Assembly (NCBI RefSeq): GCF_049670895.1
Contig: NZ_CP187170.1
Source of the DNA: Pasteurella sp049670895
Lineage (GTDB): Bacteria; Pseudomonadota; Gammaproteobacteria; Enterobacterales; Pasteurellaceae
Length of the DNA: 64,000 bases
Direction: 5' to 3' (one strand)
The translations under genes were made by a program, and so were the position numbers. Positions 34,990-43,406 of this stretch are shown in pieces (position 1 is the first letter of the stretch; each line of letters opens with the position of its first letter). Under the pieces are notes generated by a model, which was not told where the DNA came from, did no database searches, and was given only the letters and a program-made list of their open reading frames with translations.

Positions 34990-35340
34990 TTAGTGTGAAT
35001 ATGCCACTAAAATTGATGCACTTAAGGCAATAACGGCGAGGGCGAAAAAGTGCGGTTTAATTTGGGTTGCTTTTTTGCTAAAGAATTTTGCCGCAAATAT
35101 AATATAGGCAACGAGTAATAGCATTTTACAGATAAACCAAATTTCAAAACTATGGCTGAATAGAATAAACATACTCACCCCAGTGATGAGTAATAAGGTA
35201 TCGCTTAGGTGCGGTATGATTTTTAGTAATTTCTTTTCACGCCAATTTTTACCCATCAGTTGCATGACACCACGAACCAACAACAAAATAAGGCTTAAAA
35301 ATGCACAGACAATATGGGTATAAATTAAATAAAGGTCCAT
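34990..35340 (-). CDS. SirB2-family integral membrane protein
   Basis: 116 residues from the ATG at 35340 with SD GGGAGG. Four hydrophobic segments: YTHIVCAFLSLILLLVRG, LSDTLLLITGVSMFILF, WFICKMLLLVAYIIFAAKFF, PHFFALAVIALSASILVAY. The pattern and length match SirB2 (YchQ-like). Function unknown despite the historical 'invasion regulator' name. It sits right after the gyrA terminator, so expression may rely on read-through. Confidence 0.8.
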   Translation of the reverse strand: MDLYLIYTHIVCAFLSLILLLVRGVMQLMGKNWREKKLLKIIPHLSDTLLLITGVSMFILFSHSFEIWFICKMLLLVAYIIFAAKFFSKKATQIKPHFFALAVIALSASILVAYSH

Positions 35341-35357
35341 TTTGATTCCTCCCAAAT

Positions 35358-35383
35358 GAAAAAAGCAGTAGCAACACTACTGC
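35358..35383 (-). terminator. gyrA terminator
   Basis: GCAGTAG (35365-35371) with CTACTGC (35377-35383); on the minus strand followed by seven T (35364-35358). It is only ~18 nt before the sirB2-like start. Confidence 0.85.
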
Positions 35384-35400
35384 CTTTGCTTAAAAAGACT

Positions 35401-38088
35401 TTACTCTACGGTATCAGGATTTTCTCCCGCACTTTCAGGGGCGGCATCTTCCGCATCCTCTTCATCAACTTCACAGATACGTTGTAATCCGACTAGGGTT
35501 TCATCATCACCAGTACGAATTAAACGAACACCTTGTGTATTACGACTCACGACGCTGATTTCACTTACACGGGTACGTACGAGTGTGCCCGCATCTGTAA
35601 TCAACATAATTTGATCGCTTTCTTCAACTTGGGTAGCCGCCACCACTTTACCGTTGCGTTCACTCACCTTGATAGAAATCACCCCTTTGGTGTTACGCGA
35701 TTTTGTTGGATATTCTGCCAACGCCGTGCGTTTACCATAGCCGTTTTGTGTGGCGGTTAAGATAGCCCCGTCATTTTTAGGTACGACTAAAGACACCACT
35801 TTATCAATATTCAGATCGAGCACCTCTGAAGCGTTATCTTCAGAAACCTCTTCAATTTCGACCGCACTTTCATCTTCAGACAGGTCATTGGTTAATGCCA
35901 GTTTAATGCCTCGCACCCCAGTTGCGGCGCGACCCATCGCACGCACCGCATTTTCATTAAAGCGAACCACACGACCTTGTGCTGAGAAAAGCATGATTTC
36001 ATTGTTTCCGTCGGTAATATCCACACCAATGAGTTCATCTTCATCACGTAAGTTCAATGCGATAATCCCGCTTGAGCGTGGACGACTAAATTCGGTTAAG
36101 GCAATTTTTTTCACGATACCGCCAGCCGTTGCCATGACCACAAATTTATCTTCTTCATAAGCGGCAACAGGCAAGATTGCGGTGATTCGTTCATTTTCAT
36201 CTAAGGGAAGAATATTGACGATAGGTCTGCCACGTGCCCCTCGGCTAGCTTGTGGGAGTTGATAAACTTTTAACCAATATAAACGCCCACGGCTTGAGAA
36301 ACACAGAATGGTATCATGGGTATTGGCGACTAAAAGACGTTCAATAAAGTCTTCTTCTTTGGTTTTTGCTGCCGATTTTCCTTTGCCACCACGACGTTGA
36401 GCTTCATAGTCTGTTAATGGCTGATATTTGACATAGCCTTCGTGTGAAAGGGTGACCACCACATCTTCTTGAGCGATTAAATCTTCAAGATTGATATCGC
36501 CAGAGCTTGCGGTAATTTCTGTACGACGTGGGTCATTGAATTGTTCACGAATTTGTTCTAACTCTTCACGAATCACTTCCATTAAACGCTCAGGACTGCG
36601 TAAGATATGTAATAGCTCACCGATGGCATCAAGTAGCTTTTTATATTCATCAAGAATTTCATCATGACCTAAGTTGGTGAGTTTTTGTAAACGTAAATCT
36701 AAAATTGCTTGTGCTTGCACTTCGGTCAGGTAATAAACATTATCATGAATGCCATATTGTGCTTCCAGGTCTTCTGGGCGTGCGGCATCAACGCCTGTGG
36801 CTGCAAGCATTTGTGATACATGACCCAACGCCCAAGCTTGGGCTAATAACGCACGTTTTGCACTTTCTGGATTAGGGGCTTGGCGGATGAGCTCAATGAT
36901 TGGATCCACATTGGCAAGTGCAATGGCTAATCCCTCTAAAATATGAGCACGTTCACGGGCTTTACGTAATTCATAAACCGTACGACGAGTGACCACTTCA
37001 CGGCGATGTAATACGAACGCTTCGATTAACTGTTTCAGATTGAGCAGTTTTGGTTGACCTTTGTCTAAGGCAACAATATTGATCCCGAAGGTGACTTGTA
37101 ATTGAGTTAAGGCATAAAGGTTGTTTAGTACCACTTCACCGACAGCATCTCGTTTGATTTTAATTTCAATTCGCATACCGTCTTTGTCGGACAAATCCGT
37201 GATCGCACTGATGCCTTCGACTTTTTTCTCTTTGACAAGATCGGCGATTTTTTCGATTAATTTTGCTTTGTTGACTTGATAAGGAATTTCATGAACGACA
37301 ATGGTTTCACCGCCTTTTTCATCGGTTTCCACTTCGGCTTTGGCACGCACATAGATTTTTCCTCGCCCTGTTTTATAGGCTTCTTCAATGCCTTTGCGAC
37401 CATTGATTAAGGCAGCAGTAGGGAAGTCGGGACCTGGAATATGCGTCATTAATTCATCAATAGTGATGTCATTGTTTTCGATATAGGCTAAACAACCGTC
37501 TAACACTTCTCCGAGGTTGTGTGGGGGAATATTGGTTGCCATTCCCACGGCAATACCGGAAGAACCGTTGACTAAGAGTGTCGGTACTTTGGTAGGAAGG
37601 ACTTCAGGAATTTGTTCAGAACCATCATAGTTAGGTAAAAAGTTGACGGTTTCTTTATCAAGATCGGCTAATAATTCATGGGCGATTTTTGTCATGCGAG
37701 CTTCGGTATAACGCATAGCCGCCGCTGCATCACCATCAATTGAACCGAAGTTACCTTGACCATCAACAAGCATATAACGCAATGAGAAAGGCTGTGCCAT
37801 ACGCACGAGGGTATCATAGACCGCACTATCACCGTGAGGGTGATATTTACCGATAACATCACCCACAATACGGGCACATTTACGATAAGGTTTGTTATAT
37901 GCATTGCCGCCTTCATGCATGGCAAATAACACTCGACGATGCACTGGTTTTAAACCGTCACGCACGTCGGGTAACGCACGTCCTACGATGACAGACATCG
38001 CATAATCCAGATATGAAGATTTCAGTTCTTCTTCAATACTGATTGGGCTAATGTCTTGATGAATAGTATCTTGGACTAAATCGGTCAT
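35401..38088 (-). CDS. gyrA: DNA gyrase subunit A
   Basis: 895 residues from the ATG at 38088 (MTDLVQDTIHQD). Type II topoisomerase that introduces negative supercoils with GyrB. Breakage-reunion domain with catalytic Tyr in AMRYTEARM, and C-terminal DNA-wrapping domain with the GyrA box QRRGGKG, then an acidic tail. The quinolone-determining loop reads HPHGDSAVYD with Ser88 and Asp92, both the susceptible (wild-type) states. Confidence 0.98.
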   Translation of the reverse strand: MTDLVQDTIHQDISPISIEEELKSSYLDYAMSVIVGRALPDVRDGLKPVHRRVLFAMHEGGNAYNKPYRKCARIVGDVIGKYHPHGDSAVYDTLVRMAQPFSLRYMLVDGQGNFGSIDGDAAAAMRYTEARMTKIAHELLADLDKETVNFLPNYDGSEQIPEVLPTKVPTLLVNGSSGIAVGMATNIPPHNLGEVLDGCLAYIENNDITIDELMTHIPGPDFPTAALINGRKGIEEAYKTGRGKIYVRAKAEVETDEKGGETIVVHEIPYQVNKAKLIEKIADLVKEKKVEGISAITDLSDKDGMRIEIKIKRDAVGEVVLNNLYALTQLQVTFGINIVALDKGQPKLLNLKQLIEAFVLHRREVVTRRTVYELRKARERAHILEGLAIALANVDPIIELIRQAPNPESAKRALLAQAWALGHVSQMLAATGVDAARPEDLEAQYGIHDNVYYLTEVQAQAILDLRLQKLTNLGHDEILDEYKKLLDAIGELLHILRSPERLMEVIREELEQIREQFNDPRRTEITASSGDINLEDLIAQEDVVVTLSHEGYVKYQPLTDYEAQRRGGKGKSAAKTKEEDFIERLLVANTHDTILCFSSRGRLYWLKVYQLPQASRGARGRPIVNILPLDENERITAILPVAAYEEDKFVVMATAGGIVKKIALTEFSRPRSSGIIALNLRDEDELIGVDITDGNNEIMLFSAQGRVVRFNENAVRAMGRAATGVRGIKLALTNDLSEDESAVEIEEVSEDNASEVLDLNIDKVVSLVVPKNDGAILTATQNGYGKRTALAEYPTKSRNTKGVISIKVSERNGKVVAATQVEESDQIMLITDAGTLVRTRVSEISVVSRNTQGVRLIRTGDDETLVGLQRICEVDEEDAEDAAPESAGENPDTVE

Positions 38089-38239
38089 TGAAAACTTCCT
38101 AATCATTAAGTTTGATTAATCAAAAAATTGTCGGAATTATAGCACAAAATCTGTTTCCCCTCTAATTTTATAGTGAAATTTTGTTGGATTTGGGGAATAA
38201 TAATGCATTGTTTTTATTCAACCCCATAAGAAAAATCAA

Positions 38240-38968
38240 ATGCAAAATATCGATCAGCAAGAATTGGAAAAATTCGAAAAAATGGCAAAAAGTTGGTGGG
38301 ATCCTCAAGGGGATTTTAAACCGATTCATCAGCTTAACCCACTGCGTTTACGCTATATCGCACAGCAAGCCAATGGGCTAATGGGCAAAAAGGTGTTAGA
38401 TGTAGGCTGTGGTGGCGGTATTTTGTCAGAAAGCATGGCAAAACAAGGGGCAACGGTGACGGGGATTGATATGTCATCAGCCCCTTTGCAAGTGGCGAAA
38501 AATCATGCGTTAGAGAGTGGATTATGCATTGATTATCAACAAATTACCATTGAAGAATTTTTACAAAATCAGACCGCACGTTATGCTGAAAAAGGTGAGG
38601 AAGAGAAATTTGATGTGATCACCTGCATGGAAATGTTAGAGCATGTGCCTGATCCTAGCTCGATTATCGCAAGTTGTAAGCAATTATTAAAACCCAATGG
38701 TGTTGTTTTTTTCTCAACCATTAATCGCACCTTGAAAGCATGGGCGTTGGTGATTATTGGGGCGGAATATGTGTTGAAACTGTTGCCCAAAGGAACACAT
38801 GATTATGACAAATTCATTAAACCTGCTGAGTTACTCAATTGGTGTGATGAAGCTCAATTAACCTGTTTCGATATGGCAGGCTATCATTATAATCCATTGA
38901 CAGGAACCTTTTGGTTAAATAAAGATGTCAGTGCCAATTATATGGCAAGTTTTCGCATTCAAGCTTGA
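38240..38968 (+). CDS. ubiG: Ubiquinone/menaquinone 3-O-methyltransferase UbiG
   Basis: 242 residues. SAM-dependent methyltransferase with KKVLDVGCGGGILSESMAKQGATV (motif I) and IDMSSAPL. It performs the two O-methylations in ubiquinone synthesis. The start with MQNIDQQELEKFEKMAKSWWDP is family-like; upstream SD is weak (AAGAAAA). Convergent with fur, sharing a USS-dyad terminator. Confidence 0.95.
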   Translation: MQNIDQQELEKFEKMAKSWWDPQGDFKPIHQLNPLRLRYIAQQANGLMGKKVLDVGCGGGILSESMAKQGATVTGIDMSSAPLQVAKNHALESGLCIDYQQITIEEFLQNQTARYAEKGEEEKFDVITCMEMLEHVPDPSSIIASCKQLLKPNGVVFFSTINRTLKAWALVIIGAEYVLKLLPKGTHDYDKFIKPAELLNWCDEAQLTCFDMAGYHYNPLTGTFWLNKDVSANYMASFRIQA

Positions 38969-38999
38969 ATTGAAAAGTGATGAATATAAGTTTGAAATG

Positions 39000-39043
39000 A
39001 AAAAGTGCGGTATAAATCATGAAAATTTATACCGCACTTTTTT
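39000..39043. terminator. USS-dyad bidirectional terminator between ubiG and fur
   Basis: An 18-bp perfect inverted repeat built on AAGTGCGGT/ACCGCACTT (39000-39017 with 39025-39042). T-runs lie on both sides in the two orientations, so it can end both convergent transcripts. Confidence 0.92.
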
Positions 39044-39063
39044 AAATGAAAAGAGAAAATAAA

Positions 39064-39507
39064 CTATTTTTTACCATTTTCATCGCATTTATTCACATTG
39101 CTACATTTTCCGTAAAGGTACAAGCTATGTGTTGCAAGTTCAATACCGTGTTGTTTTGAAATTTCACGTTGACGTTTTTCAATAATGTCATCGTTGAACT
39201 CAAACACTTTGCCACAGTCGACACAAATAATATGGTCATGGTGTTCGCCTGGTGCTAATTCAAAAACGGATTTATTGCCTTCAAAGTTGTGGCGGATCAG
39301 GATATTGGCTTCATCGAATTGGTTTAAAACACGATAAACGGTGGCTAAACCAATTTCTTCCCCTCTTTCTAACAACATTTTGTAGATATCTTCCGCCGAG
39401 AAATGTTGCATACTATTTTTTTCTTGCATTAATGCCAAAATAGTTAAACGAGGTTCGGTAATTTTCAGCCCTGCTTTTTTCAAAAGTTTGATATTTTCTT
39501 CAGACAT
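39064..39507 (-). CDS. fur: Ferric uptake regulator
   Basis: 147 residues. Winged-helix N-terminal domain (LKKAGLKITEPRLTILALM, ATVYRVLNQFDEANIL) and metal-binding HHDHIICVDCGKVFEF, with further cysteines in GKCSNVNKCDEN. Iron-dependent repressor, very likely controlling the haemophore locus at the left edge. Third gene of ybfE-fldA-fur, 24 bp after fldA. Confidence 0.98.
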   Translation of the reverse strand: MSEENIKLLKKAGLKITEPRLTILALMQEKNSMQHFSAEDIYKMLLERGEEIGLATVYRVLNQFDEANILIRHNFEGNKSVFELAPGEHHDHIICVDCGKVFEFNDDIIEKRQREISKQHGIELATHSLYLYGKCSNVNKCDENGKK

Positions 39508-39531
39508 AGTAGCCCCTTAATCATTTTGCTA

Positions 39532-40056
39532 TTAAGCAAGTTCTGCTAAACACATTTCGTCATACACTTGCTTAACCCATTTTTCCACACGTTCTGCGGT
39601 CAGTTCAGGTTGTCGATCTTCATCAATGCATAAGCCTACGAAAGTTTTTTCATCTACTAATGCTTGAGAAACTTCAAAGTTATAGCCCTCGGTTGGCCAG
39701 TGTCCCACAATAATTGCCCCTCTTGGTTCAATAATATTGCGGACTGTTCCCATCGCATCGCAGAAATACTCAGCGTAGTCTTCTTGATCCCCACAGCCAA
39801 AAATAGCCACTAATTTATCAGTGAAATCAATTTCTTCTAAAGTCGGAAAGAAATCGTCCCAGTCACATTGTGCTTCACCGTAATACCAGGTTGGGATACC
39901 AATCATTAAGAAATCATATGCTTCAATATCTTCTTTTGTACTTTTTGCAATATCATGAATATCAACTAAATTACTACCTAGTTGTTTTTGAATCATTTTG
40001 GCAATATTTTCCGTATTACCAGTATCACTGCCATAAAATAAACCAACAACAGCCAT
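39532..40056 (-). CDS. fldA: Flavodoxin
   Basis: 174 residues. FMN-binding electron carrier. Phosphate loop LFYGSDTGNTENIA at the N-terminus and the FMN-flanking IPTWYYGEAQCDW and FGCGDQEDYAEYF. It sits upstream of fur, an arrangement conserved in gammaproteobacteria. Confidence 0.97.
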   Translation of the reverse strand: MAVVGLFYGSDTGNTENIAKMIQKQLGSNLVDIHDIAKSTKEDIEAYDFLMIGIPTWYYGEAQCDWDDFFPTLEEIDFTDKLVAIFGCGDQEDYAEYFCDAMGTVRNIIEPRGAIIVGHWPTEGYNFEVSQALVDEKTFVGLCIDEDRQPELTAERVEKWVKQVYDEMCLAELA

Positions 40057-40061
40057 CTTTG

Positions 40062-40346
40062 TTACCTATGTTCTTGAATATTAAAATAATCTTGTAAAAT
40101 AGTTACAATCACTTCTGATCGACTAACATTCAAAGTTGCCGCCAAATCTTCTAGTTGTTCAACTAAATCCATATGTAATTTTAATTCTACCCGTTTTAAT
40201 CCGATGGATTTATCACGTTTTAATTGATTACGTTTATTAATACGGACTTGTTGTTCACGACTCAGTGGATTTGTTTTGGGGCGTCCAACTTTGGGAGTAT
40301 TAGCAAAGAGATCTAATGTAATACAATCTGCGTCTTGTTTTGCCAT
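40062..40346 (-). CDS. ybfE: YbfE-like ribbon-helix-helix protein
   Basis: 94 residues. C-terminal RHH-type fold (KRVELKLHMDLVEQLEDLAATLNVSRSEVIVTILQDYF) after a basic N-terminal part (GRPKTNPLSREQQVRINKRNQLKRD). Called LexA-regulated in E. coli, but I see no LexA box upstream here. 5 bp before fldA, so it probably heads the ybfE-fldA-fur operon. Target unknown. Confidence 0.88.
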   Translation of the reverse strand: MAKQDADCITLDLFANTPKVGRPKTNPLSREQQVRINKRNQLKRDKSIGLKRVELKLHMDLVEQLEDLAATLNVSRSEVIVTILQDYFNIQEHR

Positions 40347-40373
40347 TTTGTCAAATCACTGAAAATCCGTGGC

Positions 40374-40392
40374 TAATTGAGAATGATAAGCC
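40374..40392 (-). promoter_or_regulatory. Candidate Fur box upstream of ybfE-fldA-fur
   Basis: TAATTGAGAATGATAAGCC resembles the Fur consensus GATAATGATAATCATTATC around the GAGAATGATAA core, 28 bp upstream of the ybfE start. The match is partial. It would give iron feedback on fur. Confidence 0.35.
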
Positions 40393-40461
40393 ACAACTAA
40401 ATTAATGCTGAACTATAACACAATTCATGTGGGATTAAAATACGCTTTCAGCCCTTGTGAG

Positions 40462-41250
40462 CTATTTATTTGATATTAAAAATCTTTCAATTGCACGGAT
40501 CACCCATTCTGGTTTTTCGGCATGCACCCAGTGACCGCTTCCATTTATGGTAAAGGCAGTGGCTTGAGGAAATTGAGCCAAGATTTGTTCACTGTCTTCA
40601 AGTTTGATGTAGTTTGATTGACCACCACGAATAAATAAAGTGGGAGTGGTGCTTTGACAAGGTTGCCAATCCATAATATTGGCATAATTTTTATGTAGTG
40701 CACTGAGATTGAAGCGAAAAGAGTCTGGAGCCGTGGGATCAAAGGATTTCAGCATAAATTGAGTAATGGCTTCATTGGAAATATAGCTTGTTAAGATGTG
40801 TTTTGCATCTTGTCGGTTATGGGGTTGTGCAGCTTTGGTGGCAAAAAGTGCGGCAAACACCTCATCATGCCAGCGATCTTCATATTTTACGGGAGCAATA
40901 TCGATCACAATCAGTTTTTCGACTAAGTGAGGATAAAGTGCGGTCAATTTCATGGCAGTTTTTCCGCCCATGGAATGCCCAATGAGAATCACTTTATTGA
41001 GGGAGAGATGTTGAATTAGGTGTGCTAAGTCTTCTGCCATGACATCGTAATGCATTTCATCATGATGAAAACTTTGACCATGATTACGTAAATCAACACG
41101 TAAAATGGAATAGTTTTCGCTAAAGGCACGAGCAATCACGCCTAAATTATTCATATCGCCAAATAAGCCATGAATAAAGACCAAGGTGGGTTGATTCGCA
41201 TGTTGTTTTAATTCATCAAATTGGAAATGCAGTAAATTTTGTTTCGACAT
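40462..41250 (-). CDS. ybfF: Alpha/beta-hydrolase esterase YbfF
   Basis: 262 residues. Oxyanion HGLFGD motif, nucleophile elbow GHSMGG and catalytic His in GSGHWVHAEKP near the C-terminus. Thioesterase-type fold of the YbfF group; physiological substrate unclear. No good SD; two adjacent ATGs (41253, 41250) are possible and I take the second. Divergent from seqA, as in E. coli. Confidence 0.9.
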   Translation of the reverse strand: MSKQNLLHFQFDELKQHANQPTLVFIHGLFGDMNNLGVIARAFSENYSILRVDLRNHGQSFHHDEMHYDVMAEDLAHLIQHLSLNKVILIGHSMGGKTAMKLTALYPHLVEKLIVIDIAPVKYEDRWHDEVFAALFATKAAQPHNRQDAKHILTSYISNEAITQFMLKSFDPTAPDSFRFNLSALHKNYANIMDWQPCQSTTPTLFIRGGQSNYIKLEDSEQILAQFPQATAFTINGSGHWVHAEKPEWVIRAIERFLISNK

Positions 41251-41330
41251 CATTTTTGTATATAGAGTATTTGTAAATAAGTCGTTATAATGTGTTAAAT
41301 TTTTAAAGAGATCAAGCAAGTGGAGGAAAA

Positions 41331-41957
41331 ATGAAAATTATTGAAGTTGATGAAGAGCTTTATCAATACATTGCCAGTAAAACGCAGTCTATTGGTGAAA
41401 GTGCATCGGAGATTTTACGCCGTTTGCTTAATTTCCCGCAACACAATCTTGACCATGAAAATCTAAACACGCCAGCGGTAAAACAGGAAACGCCTGTTCA
41501 CACAGAAGAAAAGCCTATGCCGAAAACTGTGTCGGTGCATGAGGATGATGAGACGCCGATTTTGGTGACGACCAAAAAGCAATCCGATGAGTCTATTCAG
41601 CATGTGGTGTCTAAAGTCAAAAGCTTACTTGATTCTGCAGAATTTCAACAAGAAACCAAAGCCGTTGTTCGTTTTTTGAATCTTTTACGTGTGTTGTATC
41701 GTTCTAATCCAGAAAGTTTTGCTCAGGCAACGGAATCGTTACAAGGGCGTACTCGAGTGTATTTCGCCCGAGATGAAGGCACATTATTAATGGCTGGCAC
41801 GCATACCAAGCCGAAACAAATTCCCGATACACCATATTGGGTGATTACCAACACAAACAGCAATCGCAAAATGCTTATGCTAGACAGTGCGATGCAATCC
41901 ATGCATTTACCCATGCATTTAATTGACGAAGTTAGACCTTACTTTGTTACCCCATAA
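41331..41957 (+). CDS. seqA: Negative regulator of replication initiation SeqA
   Basis: 208 residues. N-terminal oligomerisation domain MKIIEVDEELYQYIASKTQSIGESASEILRRLL, variable linker (~40-100) and C-terminal hemimethylated-GATC-binding domain (GRTRVYFARDEGTLLMAGTHTKPKQIPDTPYWV). It sequesters oriC after replication. SD GGAGG. menE starts 3 bp after its stop. Confidence 0.97.
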   Translation: MKIIEVDEELYQYIASKTQSIGESASEILRRLLNFPQHNLDHENLNTPAVKQETPVHTEEKPMPKTVSVHEDDETPILVTTKKQSDESIQHVVSKVKSLLDSAEFQQETKAVVRFLNLLRVLYRSNPESFAQATESLQGRTRVYFARDEGTLLMAGTHTKPKQIPDTPYWVITNTNSNRKMLMLDSAMQSMHLPMHLIDEVRPYFVTP

Positions 41958-41960
41958 AAG

Positions 41961-43403
41961 ATGTTTCCTTGGCAACAATTTTCCTCTGATCCCCATTTTA
42001 TGCATCACATCGCCTTGCAAGATTCGCAAGGCGAGGTTTTTACATGGGCGGCGTTAAACCAAAAAATCGATCAAGTAGCAAGGCTGTTGCACACACAAGG
42101 CTTGCAAGCCCAGCAAGGTATCGCCCTTTGTGGAAAAAATGATTTGTCGCTTTTATTGGTTTATTTTGCGGCTTTGCAACTTGGGGCGAGGGTGTTGCCC
42201 CTTAATCCTGCCTTTCCTCAGGAAAAAATTATCCAACTCTGTGAAGAAATGGCTATTCATTTTTACTATTCTGCAACACATCCTCTTACGCATTCGACGA
42301 TTCAGTCCCTTTCGTTTGATCTTGTTATGGCAGCGATTCACCATGAACAGGAAATGTTGCCAGAATGCCCTCCCGAAAGCCGTAAAGTGCGGTCGATTTT
42401 TAAAAAGTTTTATCAGCCTGCTACCATGACACTCACCTCAGGCTCAAACGGTAAGCCAAAAGCGGTGGTTCATCATATTCAAGCACATCTCGACAATGCC
42501 AAAGGGGTGTGCCAACTGATGCAATTTACACCACAGCACAGCTGGCTGCTTTCTTTACCTATGTATCATGTGTCTGGACAAGGTATTCTTTGGCGTTGGT
42601 TATTGGTTGGGGCGAGGTTACATTTACCTCGTCAGGATTTTTACACCTCTGTTTGTCAAGCCACTCATGTGTCTTTAGTGCCGACACAATTACAACGTTT
42701 GTTGCAATATTGGCAAGATAACCCAACCTGTGCATATCAAACCACACATATTTTATTGGGTGGTGCCGCCATTCCAACAGAATTAACACAAAGGTTAGCA
42801 GAAAAGGGCGTGGCAAGTTATTCTGGCTATGGGATGACAGAAATGGGGTCGACCGTGTTTGCCAAATGCAGTGATGGACGAGCAGGGGTGGGGCAACCTT
42901 TATTAGGACGCGAATATCAGCTGGTGGATGAGGAAATTTGGCTAAGAGGGGCAGGATTGGCGATGGGCTATTGGCAACAAGGACAGCTTCTGCCGTTGAC
43001 GAATGCACAAGGTTGGTTGCAAACCAAAGATCGAGGGCAATGGAGAGAAAGAGAGTTGGTCATTTTGGGGCGACTTGATAATATGTTTATTTCGGGGGGA
43101 GAAAATATTCAACCTGAAGAAATTGAAGCGGTCATTTCGGGTTACCCAGCGGTAAAACAAGTCTTTGTTTTACCAAAAGAGGATTCCGCATTTGGACAAC
43201 GCCCTGTGGCAATGATTGCGTTTTATCAACCCTTTTCTGCGAGACTTGTCGAAGACTTGCAACTGTGGTTAACTAACAAGCTTGAGAAGTTTAAACAGCC
43301 CGTGCAATATTTCTCTTTGGATGTGGAAAAATTGACACAAGGGGCGATTAAGATTTCACGCACAACATTAAAAACTGAGCTAAAGGATTTACTAGGAAAA
43401 TAA
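41961..43403 (+). CDS. menE: O-succinylbenzoate-CoA ligase
   Basis: 480 residues. ANL-superfamily adenylating enzyme of menaquinone synthesis. P-loop-like MTLTSGSNGKPKAVVHH, SGYGMTEMGSTV and the hinge GRLDNMFISGGENIQPEEIE are present, with a late catalytic Lys. Translationally close to seqA (3 bp) and mscK (3 bp). Other men genes are not in the window. Confidence 0.93.
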   Translation: MFPWQQFSSDPHFMHHIALQDSQGEVFTWAALNQKIDQVARLLHTQGLQAQQGIALCGKNDLSLLLVYFAALQLGARVLPLNPAFPQEKIIQLCEEMAIHFYYSATHPLTHSTIQSLSFDLVMAAIHHEQEMLPECPPESRKVRSIFKKFYQPATMTLTSGSNGKPKAVVHHIQAHLDNAKGVCQLMQFTPQHSWLLSLPMYHVSGQGILWRWLLVGARLHLPRQDFYTSVCQATHVSLVPTQLQRLLQYWQDNPTCAYQTTHILLGGAAIPTELTQRLAEKGVASYSGYGMTEMGSTVFAKCSDGRAGVGQPLLGREYQLVDEEIWLRGAGLAMGYWQQGQLLPLTNAQGWLQTKDRGQWRERELVILGRLDNMFISGGENIQPEEIEAVISGYPAVKQVFVLPKEDSAFGQRPVAMIAFYQPFSARLVEDLQLWLTNKLEKFKQPVQYFSLDVEKLTQGAIKISRTTLKTELKDLLGK

Positions 43404-43406
43404 CCA

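Noticed and set aside
40347..40461. LexA box upstream of ybfE
   Set aside because: No CTG-N10-CAG element found, although ybfE is described as LexA-regulated in E. coli; a partial Fur-like site is the better reading.
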